Part shown: positions 39,123-45,398 of the stretch, piece after piece
Layout of the letters: each line of letters opens with the position of its first letter
Position numbering within the stretch: position 1 is the first letter of the stretch
Source: Phyllobacterium brassicacearum
GTDB taxonomy: Bacteria > Pseudomonadota > Alphaproteobacteria > Rhizobiales > Rhizobiaceae
Direction of reading: 5' to 3'
NCBI RefSeq assembly: GCF_003010955.1
Contig: NZ_PGGO01000031.1
Coordinates: forward strand, 1-45,398
Length of the DNA: 45,398 nucleotides
The notes under the pieces: model-generated
Seen by the model: the letters and a program-made list of their open reading frames with translations, nothing else
The model's database searches: none
What the model was told of the DNA's origin: nothing
Made by a program: the position numbers and the translations under genes

Positions 39123-39496
39123 TAGTTGGGTGAGCTTGTCTGGCTGCAGTTTGACTCCAGCCAGACAAGGTCCGAAGCTACGGCTTTTTCGAGTTTCGCC
39201 TCCATCGACCGGAAGCGGCTGAGCAATTCTTCGCCGAATTCTGTCACGACGGCGCCGCCGCCCTGTTTGCCGCCGCGCTGGGAGTCGACGACAGGATGTA
39301 AAAACATGCTGTTCATCGCGCTGACCAGCAGCCATGCTCTTCGATACGACATGTCCATGGCACGGCCTGCGGCAGAAATGGATCCCGTCGACTTGATATG
39401 TTCCAGCAACTGCATTTTCCCCCGACCAATTCTTTCCCTGTTCGGAAAATCAATGCGGAGAACCGTTTTCAGATCGTTCTTTGGAGATGGACCCAT
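39116..39496 (-). CDS. modE: ModE-family regulator lacking the Mop sensor domains
   Basis: A 126-aa DNA-binding protein equal to the N-terminal half of ModE. The winged-helix region is TVLRIDFPNRERIGRGKMQLLEHI then TGSISAAGRAMDMSYRRAWLLVSAMNSMF, followed by VVDSQRGGKQGGGAVVTEFGEELL, all classical for ModE. Full ModE has about 140 more residues with paired Mop domains that bind molybdate; they are absent, and the frame ends cleanly in TGA. It is convergent with modC. Start is uncertain (39496 or 39532) as neither has a good Shine-Dalgarno. It presumably binds the two Mo-boxes upstream of modA; how it senses molybdate is open. Confidence 0.88.
   Translation of the reverse strand: MGPSPKNDLKTVLRIDFPNRERIGRGKMQLLEHIKSTGSISAAGRAMDMSYRRAWLLVSAMNSMFLHPVVDSQRGGKQGGGAVVTEFGEELLSRFRSMEAKLEKAVASDLVWLESNCSQTSSPNYQ
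39135..39169. terminator. Perfect 12-bp hairpin at the modC/modE convergence
   Basis: CTTGTCTGGCTG and CAGCCAGACAAG are exact 12-bp complements with an 11-base loop. The stem begins 12 bases after the modC stop and lies inside the 3' coding part of modE. As RNA from modABC it would be a terminator or 3'-end protector. From the modE side it would be a structure inside coding sequence. No T-tract follows. Confidence 0.55.
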
Positions 39497-39613
39497 AGTC
39501 TTGACCAAGCGTCGTTGGAGTGTCGCAAACATCTATAGCAAGCTGGGTGGTGTTGTACACCGGATGTCGCGGTGGTGATGATCACCCAATAAAAAATTGC
39601 TGCGGAATACCTG

Positions 39614-39642
39614 TTGACTCTTACGTTATGTGTAGATACACT
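39614..39642 (+). promoter_or_regulatory. Promoter of the MarR gene, possibly leaderless
   Basis: TTGACT (39614-39619) and TACACT (39637-39642) are separated by 17 bp. The ATG of the MarR gene is at 39649, about six bases after the -10 element, where transcription would start. The message may therefore have no 5' leader. The palindrome at 39630-39641 covers the -10 element. Confidence 0.6.
39630..39641. promoter_or_regulatory. MarR-type operator copy 1
   Basis: GTGTA-GA-TACAC is a 12-bp dyad overlapping the -10 of the MarR gene promoter. Its core TGTAGATACA occurs again, identically, before the next gene at 40061. A regulator binding near its own start and its neighbour is the usual MarR arrangement. 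Confidence 0.65.
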
Positions 39643-39648
39643 TAACAA

Positions 39649-40023
39649 ATGACGAGCGCCCTTGATTTTGCGGATTGCCGCGATTGTCTTTGTCTTGCTG
39701 CCCGAAATCACGCGCAGCGTCTGACGAGATTGTTCGACGAGAAACTTCGCCCGTTTGAACTGACGATAAATCAGTACTCACTTCTGACGGCGTTGATCCT
39801 CGGTGGTCCAACTACGGTGAGCGAAATGGCGGATCGTTTGGGCGTTGAACGTACCACGCTAACTCGAAATCTCGCGCTGGTCAGTGCGCGTCAACTCGTT
39901 GCCGTCAACCCGGGTGAGGACGCTCGCGAGAGAGTGATCACGCTGACCCCAAAGGGCTGGGCCGTCGCAGAAGCGGCGCTGCCCGCATGGAAGGCGGCTC
40001 AGGCGGAAGCATCGGCAAGCTGA
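39649..40023 (+). CDS. MarR-family transcriptional regulator
   Basis: A 124-aa winged-helix regulator. Helices begin DFADCRDCLCLAARNHAQRLTRLFDEKL. The recognition region is LTINQYSLLTALILGGPTTVSEMADRLGVERTTLTRNLALVSARQLV, and the wing GEDARERVITLTPKGWAV follows; all are MarR signatures. Three Cys near the N-terminus (DCRDCLC at 9-15) could be a redox or metal sensor, though this is only suggested by their clustering. It probably represses itself and the membrane protein downstream through TGTAGATACA sites. Transcription may be leaderless. Confidence 0.9.
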   Translation: MTSALDFADCRDCLCLAARNHAQRLTRLFDEKLRPFELTINQYSLLTALILGGPTTVSEMADRLGVERTTLTRNLALVSARQLVAVNPGEDARERVITLTPKGWAVAEAALPAWKAAQAEASAS

Positions 40024-40060
40024 ATTCACCTGTCGGGCCAGCTCGAGTCGCCCATATGAG

Positions 40061-40070
40061 TGTAGATACA
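40061..40070. promoter_or_regulatory. MarR-type operator copy 2
   Basis: TGTAGATACA, identical to the core at 39631-39640, lies 17 bases before the ATG of the membrane-protein gene and 38 bases after the MarR stop. A TATATAGGAGG stretch follows directly, so the operator also abuts the Shine-Dalgarno. A bound repressor here would block transcription of the second gene from its own or upstream promoter. Confidence 0.6.
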
Positions 40071-40086
40071 TATATAGGAGGCCGAC

Positions 40087-40806
40087 ATGGTTCTGGATTT
40101 TGTTGGTGGCGTGCTGCTTACGGCAGTCACGGTTTTCAATCTGAGCGCTTTCGTTAATGTCCTGCGCGTTTCCCCGACCGCCAAATTGCGGATCGCGGGT
40201 GTTGCGGGTCTATGGATCGGGACGCAGGTATCTCTCGCTGCTGCCGGCGCATTTGGCGGCGCACTCGGTCTGCAAGTACCGCTTATCGGGATCATGGTCG
40301 TTCTGCCTGTTCTTGCGACGGCAGTGGCGTGGGGACTGTCACCGGCAGTGCGGTCTGCGTTGATCGCTGTGCCTATGGAATTGCTGATCGGCCTCAACAT
40401 AGGCCGGGTCTTTGGCGCGTTCTTTCTGTTCCTGGCAGTGGCGGGACGGCTTGACGGTCCATTTCCGATATCGGCGGGGTGGGGAGACGTCATTACGGGT
40501 CTCGCCGCGCTGCCCTTGGCTGTTGCGGTCGCCCGTCAAACTGCGGGTGCTAGCACCATCCATGCATGGAATGCTTTTGGTTTCCTCGATCTGGTACTGG
40601 CCGTTGGCCTCGGAACGGTTTCCTTCAACGGGTTCGTCCTGCAGCTTATCGAGGGCGGAGTAGGGTCGTACGCTGTTCAACGGTTGCCCTGGTCGATGAT
40701 ACCGACGATTCTCGTACCATTTTACCTGATCATCCACGGGATCATTTTCGCGCAGCTGCGCGAGGCAGCGTTGGTTCGGCGTCAGCTTCGAAATGGTTCT
40801 GTGTAG
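40087..40806 (+). CDS. Multi-pass membrane protein of unknown function, MarR-linked
   Basis: A 239-aa inner-membrane protein with about seven hydrophobic segments: VLDFVGGVLLTAVTVF, IAGVAGLWIGTQVSLAAAGAF, VPLIGIMVVLPVLATAVAWGL, ELLIGLNIGRVFGAFFLFLAVAG, VITGLAALPLAVAVA, FLDLVLAVGLGTVSF and IPTILVPFYLIIHGIIFAQL. No known family motif is recognised; the DGPFPISAGWGDVITG and HAWNAFGFLDLV loops look conserved-type. GGAGG sits seven bases before ATG. A shared operator with the MarR gene suggests a substrate-induced exporter or protective function. Confidence 0.75.
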   Translation: MVLDFVGGVLLTAVTVFNLSAFVNVLRVSPTAKLRIAGVAGLWIGTQVSLAAAGAFGGALGLQVPLIGIMVVLPVLATAVAWGLSPAVRSALIAVPMELLIGLNIGRVFGAFFLFLAVAGRLDGPFPISAGWGDVITGLAALPLAVAVARQTAGASTIHAWNAFGFLDLVLAVGLGTVSFNGFVLQLIEGGVGSYAVQRLPWSMIPTILVPFYLIIHGIIFAQLREAALVRRQLRNGSV

Positions 40807-40841
40807 ACGGTTCCGGCGATCACCCAATGGAGTTAGCCTGG

Positions 40842-41732
40842 CTAACGTATGTGCTCAATGTATTTGGCGTGGAAGCGTATGTACCCCGTCTCGGTTTCCT
40901 TGAGATGTGCTTCGATCAGCGCATGGAACTCGGGCAGGCGGTAGAAGGGCACGCCCGGATAGGCGTGGTGTTCGGCATGGTACGGCATATTCCACGCCAG
41001 TTTGCGGACGAGCCAGGTCGTGGTGGTCGTCCTCGAGTTCTCAAGCATGTTGGCGACAAATGGACAGCGGCCATGTTCGGCAAGGAGATAGAGGCGCAGG
41101 AACGGCTGACCCAGTATCGCGGGTAGAATCCAGGCATACACAAGAACCGCAGTCTGGAAATAGATGGAAAGTGCGATCATGACGGCGTAGCCGGCGATCA
41201 TTGCCCGAGCCTCGGTGCGGACTTTGCTGCGCCCTTTCGCCGGTACAAAAGCATCATTGCAACGACCCGACGCGTTTATGGCCAAGGTCTTGATGTGCCC
41301 CCACCAAACGGGGATTCCCGACAGGTGTACGATATACTCACGAAGCGTTTCCGGTTTGGGGAAGGTCAATTCCGGGTCATTTTCCGGATCTTGTGTGAAC
41401 CGGTGATGGGCAAAATGGAAATAGCGAAACCAGTCCGTCGGCAGCATGATTGCGAAGCTGCATACGCGTGCCACAGTATCATTCAGCCACTGCGTCCTGA
41501 ACGGTGTGCGATGAGCGGATTCATGTAGCAGTGTGAACAGGAAGACGATCAAGATGCCTTGCGGTAGCATGAGCAGTGGCCAAAACGGTACTCGTGCAGC
41601 GATCAGCCAGCCGAGCAAACCGATCGCGCCCCAATGCATGACAAGCTGAGCAAGGCCTGCAACATCCGACTTGGCGGTCAGGCGATCGCGTTCTTCCGAC
41701 GTCAGTGACGCGATGATGGTCCGATGATCCAT
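40842..41732 (-). CDS. Membrane fatty-acid desaturase
   Basis: A 296-aa integral membrane di-iron desaturase. The three His boxes are HESAHRT near 87, HFAHHRF near 122 and HAEHHAYP near 256, with hydrophobic pairs between them. The HESAH start is of the beta-carotene hydroxylase/fatty-acid desaturase class 1 type; PTDWFRYFHFAHHRFTQDPENDPEL is typical of rhizobial desaturases. It likely introduces a double bond or a hydroxyl into acyl chains; regiospecificity unknown. ATG 41732 is preferred over 41780 because the added residues lack similarity, but neither has a strong Shine-Dalgarno. Confidence 0.9.
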   Translation of the reverse strand: MDHRTIIASLTSEERDRLTAKSDVAGLAQLVMHWGAIGLLGWLIAARVPFWPLLMLPQGILIVFLFTLLHESAHRTPFRTQWLNDTVARVCSFAIMLPTDWFRYFHFAHHRFTQDPENDPELTFPKPETLREYIVHLSGIPVWWGHIKTLAINASGRCNDAFVPAKGRSKVRTEARAMIAGYAVMIALSIYFQTAVLVYAWILPAILGQPFLRLYLLAEHGRCPFVANMLENSRTTTTTWLVRKLAWNMPYHAEHHAYPGVPFYRLPEFHALIEAHLKETETGYIRFHAKYIEHIR

Positions 41733-41810
41733 GGGCGTGCTCGCGTTGAGAATGTCGAGTGAGCCAAGATTACACAACATTGCGCGCTTTTTAAAAGCAC
41801 AGGAGCGTCA

Positions 41811-44027
41811 TCAACCAGTCGTAGAAATTGCACTGTGCGAAGCAGATCCTCGCAAAAGCCGCTCGATGTCCTTGACCGGTGCCGGACGGGACAGAAGAAA
41901 GCCCTGCAGATCATCGCATCCGATACCGCGCAAATAGTCGCTCTGCTCGGTTGTCTCCACACCCTCGGCAGTCGTGCGCAGGCCCTTTGCATGCGCAAGG
42001 TCAATGATCGCCCTGACAATCGCTTCATCATTTGTCGAACGGCCGAAGCCCTGAACAAAGCATCGATCAATCTTTATTCGATCGACTGCAAGTTGCTGAA
42101 GCCGGCCCAGCGAAGAGAAACCGGTGCCAAAGTCGTCAAGTGCGATGGTGATGCCAAGCGCGCGGAGCGCCTTGATATTGTGCTCGCAATGCCCCGCACT
42201 ATCCGTCAGGGCGCTTTCTGTCACTTCAAGTTCTAGACGTGTTGGATCCATGCCGATGGAAAGCAGAATTTTCGCGACCTTCATAGCGTAGGCCGGATTG
42301 CGCAATTCCACGACGGACACATTCACGGCCACGGTCTCGATCGGCCATGACATTGAGTCCAAGCAAGCCTGACGCAGGACCCGTTCGCCAAGGGCCTCGA
42401 TCATTCCGGCATCTTCCGCAATCGGGATGAACACGTCGGGTGCAATCCAGCCATGTTGCGGGTGCCGCCAGCGCAGCAAGGCTTCGACCCCGGTGATCTT
42501 GGCATTGCGTGCGGAATAGAGCGGCTGGTAATAGACCTGAATCTGCGTATCCGATGAGAGCGCCTCACGCAGTTCGCGCTCGAGGGTGCGACGCTGCTGC
42601 AGCATGGTGTCCATTTCTTTGCCGAAGACCGCAAATTGACCCCGCCCGGCGGTTTTTGCATGGTAAAGCGCGATATCGGCCTTTCTCACCAGCTCTGTAC
42701 GCTCAGTGCCATCTGCGGGTGCCACCGCAACGCCAATGCTCACGCCGATGAAGATGTGATTGCCATCAATATCGAAGGGATGACGAATGGCGGTGATGAT
42801 ATTCTCGCAGAGAGTTTCAATTGCCGAGAGTCGAGCGGCGTTCGGCACAATGACAGTGAATTCGTCCCCGCCGAGCCGTGCAATGACGCCCGTATTCTCA
42901 ACAACGCCTTTGAGCCGCGCGGTGAATTGCCGAATAAGCTCGTCGCCGACCGGATGACCCAGCGTGTCGTTGACCTGCTTGAACCGGTCGAGGTCCAGAT
43001 AAAGGACTGCCAGGGAGGCCACTTTGACGTTCGATAGCGCCTTGTCCAACCGGTCATTGAAGTGAGCGCGATTTGGAAGTCCGGTCAGGGAATCGTGCAA
43101 GGCAAGAAAGTTCATGTGTTCTTCACTGGCCTGTAGCTTCTGCGATCTGAGGCGCAGCACCACGAGGAGTGCAGCCACTATTGCCGTCATCAGTAGCACT
43201 ATGGCGGCAAAAGCCGGGGCAATCTGCGATATCACCGTAGAGCCGGGGTGATAGGGTTGCCAGATATAGTATCCGATTGTCTGACCCAACGAGGACTGCA
43301 GGGGATAGCTGTGCTCGTCTATGCCCAATTCGTTCTCGAGGGAGTATCGCAGGCCAGTGAACAGATAATCCCGCTGGAGATCTGTTATGAAACTCTTGTC
43401 CAGATAGCGAATAGCGACATGCAGATAAGTTTCGTCTGCCGTCTGTTCTATATTGCCCGTGTCTGAGACGATCGGCTTGACACTGACGATGGCTGGACGC
43501 CCGCCGAGCGTCAGCACCTCTGATGCTCCTGGACTCAAAACACGCTCGCCATACCCGTTCGGGTCGGGATTGCGCAGCATTTCCCGAAGCTTGGCGGCGA
43601 GGGGTTCTACGGTCGGCCGCACCGCATCGTAAGCAGACTTATCTGCAATTTTGCCATCGGCAAAAGCAAAAATGGGATCATCATTCGTATTGAGCACGTA
43701 GGCAGCGTCGTGACCGAAATAGGTGCTCATCCAGCTGCCGAGATTGCTATTCAGCCACTCTTCATTGTCGGTCAACTTGACGTGCAGGACTGCATCGTCC
43801 CAAACCGTCGAACTTTCCTGGTCGTGGGCGATCAGCAATTGCGCCTGGGATACCACCAGTGCGAGCAGGCTTTCCTGGCGCGCGACGGCGATCTTGTCAG
43901 TTTCGCGGCTGGACCAGACGACCAGGGCCGATACTGCGATGCAAATTGCAATGACTGTCGCCAGAACAGGCAGAGCCGTCCTCAACAGGAATTTTCGGGT
44001 TGTGAATGACGGTCTGGTTTCAGACAT
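41811..44027 (-). CDS. CHASE4-GGDEF-EAL c-di-GMP turnover protein
   Basis: A 738-aa membrane protein. TM1 is at about 17-38, a CHASE4-like periplasmic sensor at 45-265 (ESSTVWDDAVLHV, with W-D pattern), and TM2 at 268-292. A GGDEF domain follows with intact GGDEF at 386-390, and an EAL domain with EAL at 515-517 plus ELEVTES, DDFGTGFSS and AEGVET. The RxxD inhibitory site expected nine residues before GGDEF is absent. Both catalytic motifs are intact, so it may make or degrade c-di-GMP depending on the signal. GAGG precedes ATG. It is monocistronic and co-directional with the desaturase. Confidence 0.94.
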   Translation of the reverse strand: MSETRPSFTTRKFLLRTALPVLATVIAICIAVSALVVWSSRETDKIAVARQESLLALVVSQAQLLIAHDQESSTVWDDAVLHVKLTDNEEWLNSNLGSWMSTYFGHDAAYVLNTNDDPIFAFADGKIADKSAYDAVRPTVEPLAAKLREMLRNPDPNGYGERVLSPGASEVLTLGGRPAIVSVKPIVSDTGNIEQTADETYLHVAIRYLDKSFITDLQRDYLFTGLRYSLENELGIDEHSYPLQSSLGQTIGYYIWQPYHPGSTVISQIAPAFAAIVLLMTAIVAALLVVLRLRSQKLQASEEHMNFLALHDSLTGLPNRAHFNDRLDKALSNVKVASLAVLYLDLDRFKQVNDTLGHPVGDELIRQFTARLKGVVENTGVIARLGGDEFTVIVPNAARLSAIETLCENIITAIRHPFDIDGNHIFIGVSIGVAVAPADGTERTELVRKADIALYHAKTAGRGQFAVFGKEMDTMLQQRRTLERELREALSSDTQIQVYYQPLYSARNAKITGVEALLRWRHPQHGWIAPDVFIPIAEDAGMIEALGERVLRQACLDSMSWPIETVAVNVSVVELRNPAYAMKVAKILLSIGMDPTRLELEVTESALTDSAGHCEHNIKALRALGITIALDDFGTGFSSLGRLQQLAVDRIKIDRCFVQGFGRSTNDEAIVRAIIDLAHAKGLRTTAEGVETTEQSDYLRGIGCDDLQGFLLSRPAPVKDIERLLRGSASHSAISTTG

Positions 44028-44311
44028 GCAGCAGCCTCACTTTTTGGCCGTTATAGACCGAAACTGTTAAAAATAGACATTGGACACCCAATATTGTTCT
44101 GCTGGCGTGATCCTATAAGCAAAGCATCGGAGCCGGTAAACCTGCCATTTGTTTGGCCAACGCGGCAATGCGTGACACGATCGCGCGATTTTGCACGAAA
44201 TGAACCTCGCGACTGGCCGCCGCAGATCAAGATTGTTTGACTGGCCGGCAATTGACGGGGAAGCGTGACGTTTCTACGCTGCTTGGGATGTATAGCCACA
44301 GGGAGGCGAGC

Positions 44312-44698
44312 ATGACGATAATTTTGTTCAAGCGATTCCTGAGCTCTACCCTTTTGATCCTGCTGATTGCTTCGGGAGCTGCGGCGCATCACGGCTGGTC
44401 CTGGGCCGAGGCCGATCAGATAGAGTTGAAGGGTGTGATCCGCGATATCTTTATCGGTCCGCCACACCCCACTCTGGATGTCGAGACGGCCAATGACGGT
44501 ATGTGGCATATAGAACTTGCCAATCTCAATCAGACCAGACGCGCTGGCTTCGTCGAAGGTTCGGCAAAGATTGGCGATGAGGTTGTCGCTTTGGGGAACC
44601 GTTCCACTGATCCGAAGGAAAAGCGAATGAAGGCCGTGCGGATTACAGTCAGCGGAAAGACCTACGACATTTATCCTGAGCGCATAAAGACGAATTGA
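44312..44698 (+). CDS. DUF6152-type exported protein
   Basis: A 128-aa protein with a signal peptide (MTIILFKRFLSSTLLILLIASGAAA). The mature start HHGWSWAEADQIELKGVIRDIFIGPPHPTLDVETANDGMWHIELANLNQTRRAGF fits the DUF6152 group, small beta-barrel-like periplasmic proteins beginning AHH. The His pair at the new N-terminus is a possible metal site. GGAGGCGAGC precedes ATG 44312; the longer frame from 44237 was rejected. Its TGA overlaps the TTG start of the next gene by three bases. Confidence 0.82.
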   Translation: MTIILFKRFLSSTLLILLIASGAAAHHGWSWAEADQIELKGVIRDIFIGPPHPTLDVETANDGMWHIELANLNQTRRAGFVEGSAKIGDEVVALGNRSTDPKEKRMKAVRITVSGKTYDIYPERIKTN

Positions 44699-45180
44699 TC
44701 GGCCCGTTGGCGGAGCTCTTGCAGGCGCTTTCTGAATGGCCGGGCGCGGTTGCGCTCAGGCGGTTTGAGGTTGCTTATCTCCTCGTCAACGCGGCGCATA
44801 TCCTTTCCATCGGCCTCATCCTTGGCGCGATCGTGACACTGGACCTCAGAGTTCTCGGTCTGCTCCGGCAATATCCCATCGGCGCACTTGGGCCGCCTCT
44901 ATCGCGTGTCGCTGCTGTGGGTGTTGTCTGCGCGATCCTGACCGGTTTCGTGCTTTTCACCGTGCGGCCGCTGGCCTACGTCCAGAACACGGCGTTTCTC
45001 GTTAAGATCACTTTGGTTGGATTAGCCGTTGCCAACGCTCTGATCCTCCAATGCAATCGCCATTGGCGGCGAGCCCTGTCGGGCGGTGAGGTGCACGTAA
45101 CTGTGCGGTTGTCCGCCTTCCTTTCAGCAATCCTCTGGGGCAGTGCTGTAGTCGCCGGTCGTTGGATCGGATTTCTCTAA
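44695..45180 (+). CDS. DUF6644/DUF2214-type membrane protein
   Basis: A 161-aa protein with four hydrophobic segments: VAYLLVNAAHILSIGLILGAIVTLDL, AAVGVVCAILTGFVLFTV, AFLVKITLVGLAVANALIL and LSAFLSAILWGSAVVAGRW. The H-I-L-S-x-G-L/M-x-x-G motif and a later NRHW His match the DUF6644 group, which often lies beside DUF6152-type genes. It may form a membrane partner of the exported protein. TTG start overlaps the previous stop, so coupled translation is likely. Confidence 0.8.
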   Translation: MIGPLAELLQALSEWPGAVALRRFEVAYLLVNAAHILSIGLILGAIVTLDLRVLGLLRQYPIGALGPPLSRVAAVGVVCAILTGFVLFTVRPLAYVQNTAFLVKITLVGLAVANALILQCNRHWRRALSGGEVHVTVRLSAFLSAILWGSAVVAGRWIGFL

Positions 45181-45360
45181 GCTCATTGGCTGCCTCGCGA
45201 TTGGACGCAGGATCAATAAAAAATCGCTGCGCACTTATCCACGTCCCCAAAACCTGACGTATCCTATCCCTGTCCTTCCCGTGTTGGGGTGGACGGCTCC
45301 CAACGGCATCAAATGTGCCAGAATGAGTTCGTTGAAAGCTCAATCGAAGGAGACCGTCCG
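45181..45360. other. Spacer holding the left end of an IS110-family element
   Basis: The 180 bp before the truncated transposase contains GTTGGG-GTGGACGGCT-CCCAAC (45283-45304), a 6-bp stem with a 10-base loop, and a GAAGGAGA Shine-Dalgarno at about 45346. IS110-group elements are known to encode a bridge RNA in the non-coding end before the transposase, IS1111-group ones after it. The element's exact left end is not visible, because IS110 elements lack clear terminal repeats. This is a place to look, not a called RNA. Confidence 0.4.
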
Positions 45361-45398
45361 TGGACCAGATTATCCGAATTGGTATGGATACGTCAAAG
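45361..45398 (+). mobile_element. IS110-family transposase, N-terminal fragment
   Basis: GTG start followed by DQIIRIGMDTSK, cut by the window end. The GMDTSK/GxDxxK motif, with the first Asp of the DEDD catalytic set, opens IS110/IS1111-family transposases. GAAGGAGA lies nine bases before GTG. Group (IS110 or IS1111) cannot be decided from 13 codons. Confidence 0.8.

Overview
The window is a chromosomal stretch of an alphaproteobacterium of the order Hyphomicrobiales (Rhizobiales), most likely a Phyllobacteriaceae/Rhizobiaceae/Brucellaceae-type organism. The evidence is the moderately high GC coding sequence, a lpiA(mprF)-acvB pair, a DUF982 protein, DUF2259 next to rpe, and a cox-type molybdo-hydroxylase maturation cluster. 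The genus cannot be fixed from sequence alone; Phyllobacterium-like is my best guess. About 90% is coding. I see no tRNA, rRNA, CRISPR array, prophage or integron.

Layout. (1) 1-127: end of an IS3-family element, apparently inserted next to a transcription terminator of which only the 3' arm and T-tract remain. (2) 225-5615: a metabolic and stress block: HpcH/HpaI aldolase, RBBP9/YdeN-like hydrolase, MscS channel fused to a cyclic-nucleotide-binding-type domain, NAD-dependent epimerase, secreted two-module VOC protein. (3) 5616-6084: a non-coding spacer rich in inverted repeats, including a dispersed-type element and a 40-bp near-perfect palindrome. (4) 6085-11065, minus strand: periplasmic amino-acid-type binding protein, P1/DmpA-type N-terminal-nucleophile peptidase, rpe, DUF2259 protein, purB. 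A LacI-type palindrome precedes the binding-protein gene. (5) 11242-16902, plus strand: flavin reductase, then MoxR AAA+ ATPase, VWA (CoxE-like), two XdhC-type genes and a MoeA-like/MocA-like fusion. This is a molybdenum-hydroxylase maturation set without enzyme subunits in the window. (6) 16913-22311: alpha/beta hydrolase, lipoprotein, lipid kinase, GH144-like beta-1,2-glucanase candidate, FAH-family enzyme, orphan protein. (7) 22506-26509: mprF/lpiA and acvB, making and hydrolysing lysyl-phosphatidylglycerol. (8) 26528-28376: SBF-like transporter and a 2H phosphoesterase-like DUF1868 protein. (9) 28598-32543: a ferric-iron ABC transporter in the order ATPase, binding protein, permease. (10) 32715-36237: small secreted protein, sorbosone dehydrogenase-like beta-propeller, L,D-transpeptidase, DUF982. 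(11) 36432-39496: modABC behind two Mo-box-like operators, convergent with a sensor-less modE. (12) 39614-40806: MarR regulator and a membrane protein sharing the operator TGTAGATACA. (13) 40842-45180: fatty-acid desaturase, CHASE4-GGDEF-EAL protein, DUF6152/DUF6644-type pair. (14) 45361-45398: first codons of an IS110-family transposase.

The strongest themes are molybdenum handling (uptake, regulation and cofactor maturation within about 28 kb), envelope adaptation (lysyl-PG turnover, desaturase, L,D-transpeptidase, MscS-type channel, lipid kinase, c-di-GMP) and several clean operator palindromes that explain local regulation. I did not find a convincingly unprecedented defence or mobile system. 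The best candidates for new biology are the sensor-less ModE with its two Mo-boxes, the MarR/membrane-protein unit with a shared operator and possibly leaderless mRNA, the binding protein/N-terminal-nucleophile peptidase unit, and the 40-bp palindrome beside purB.
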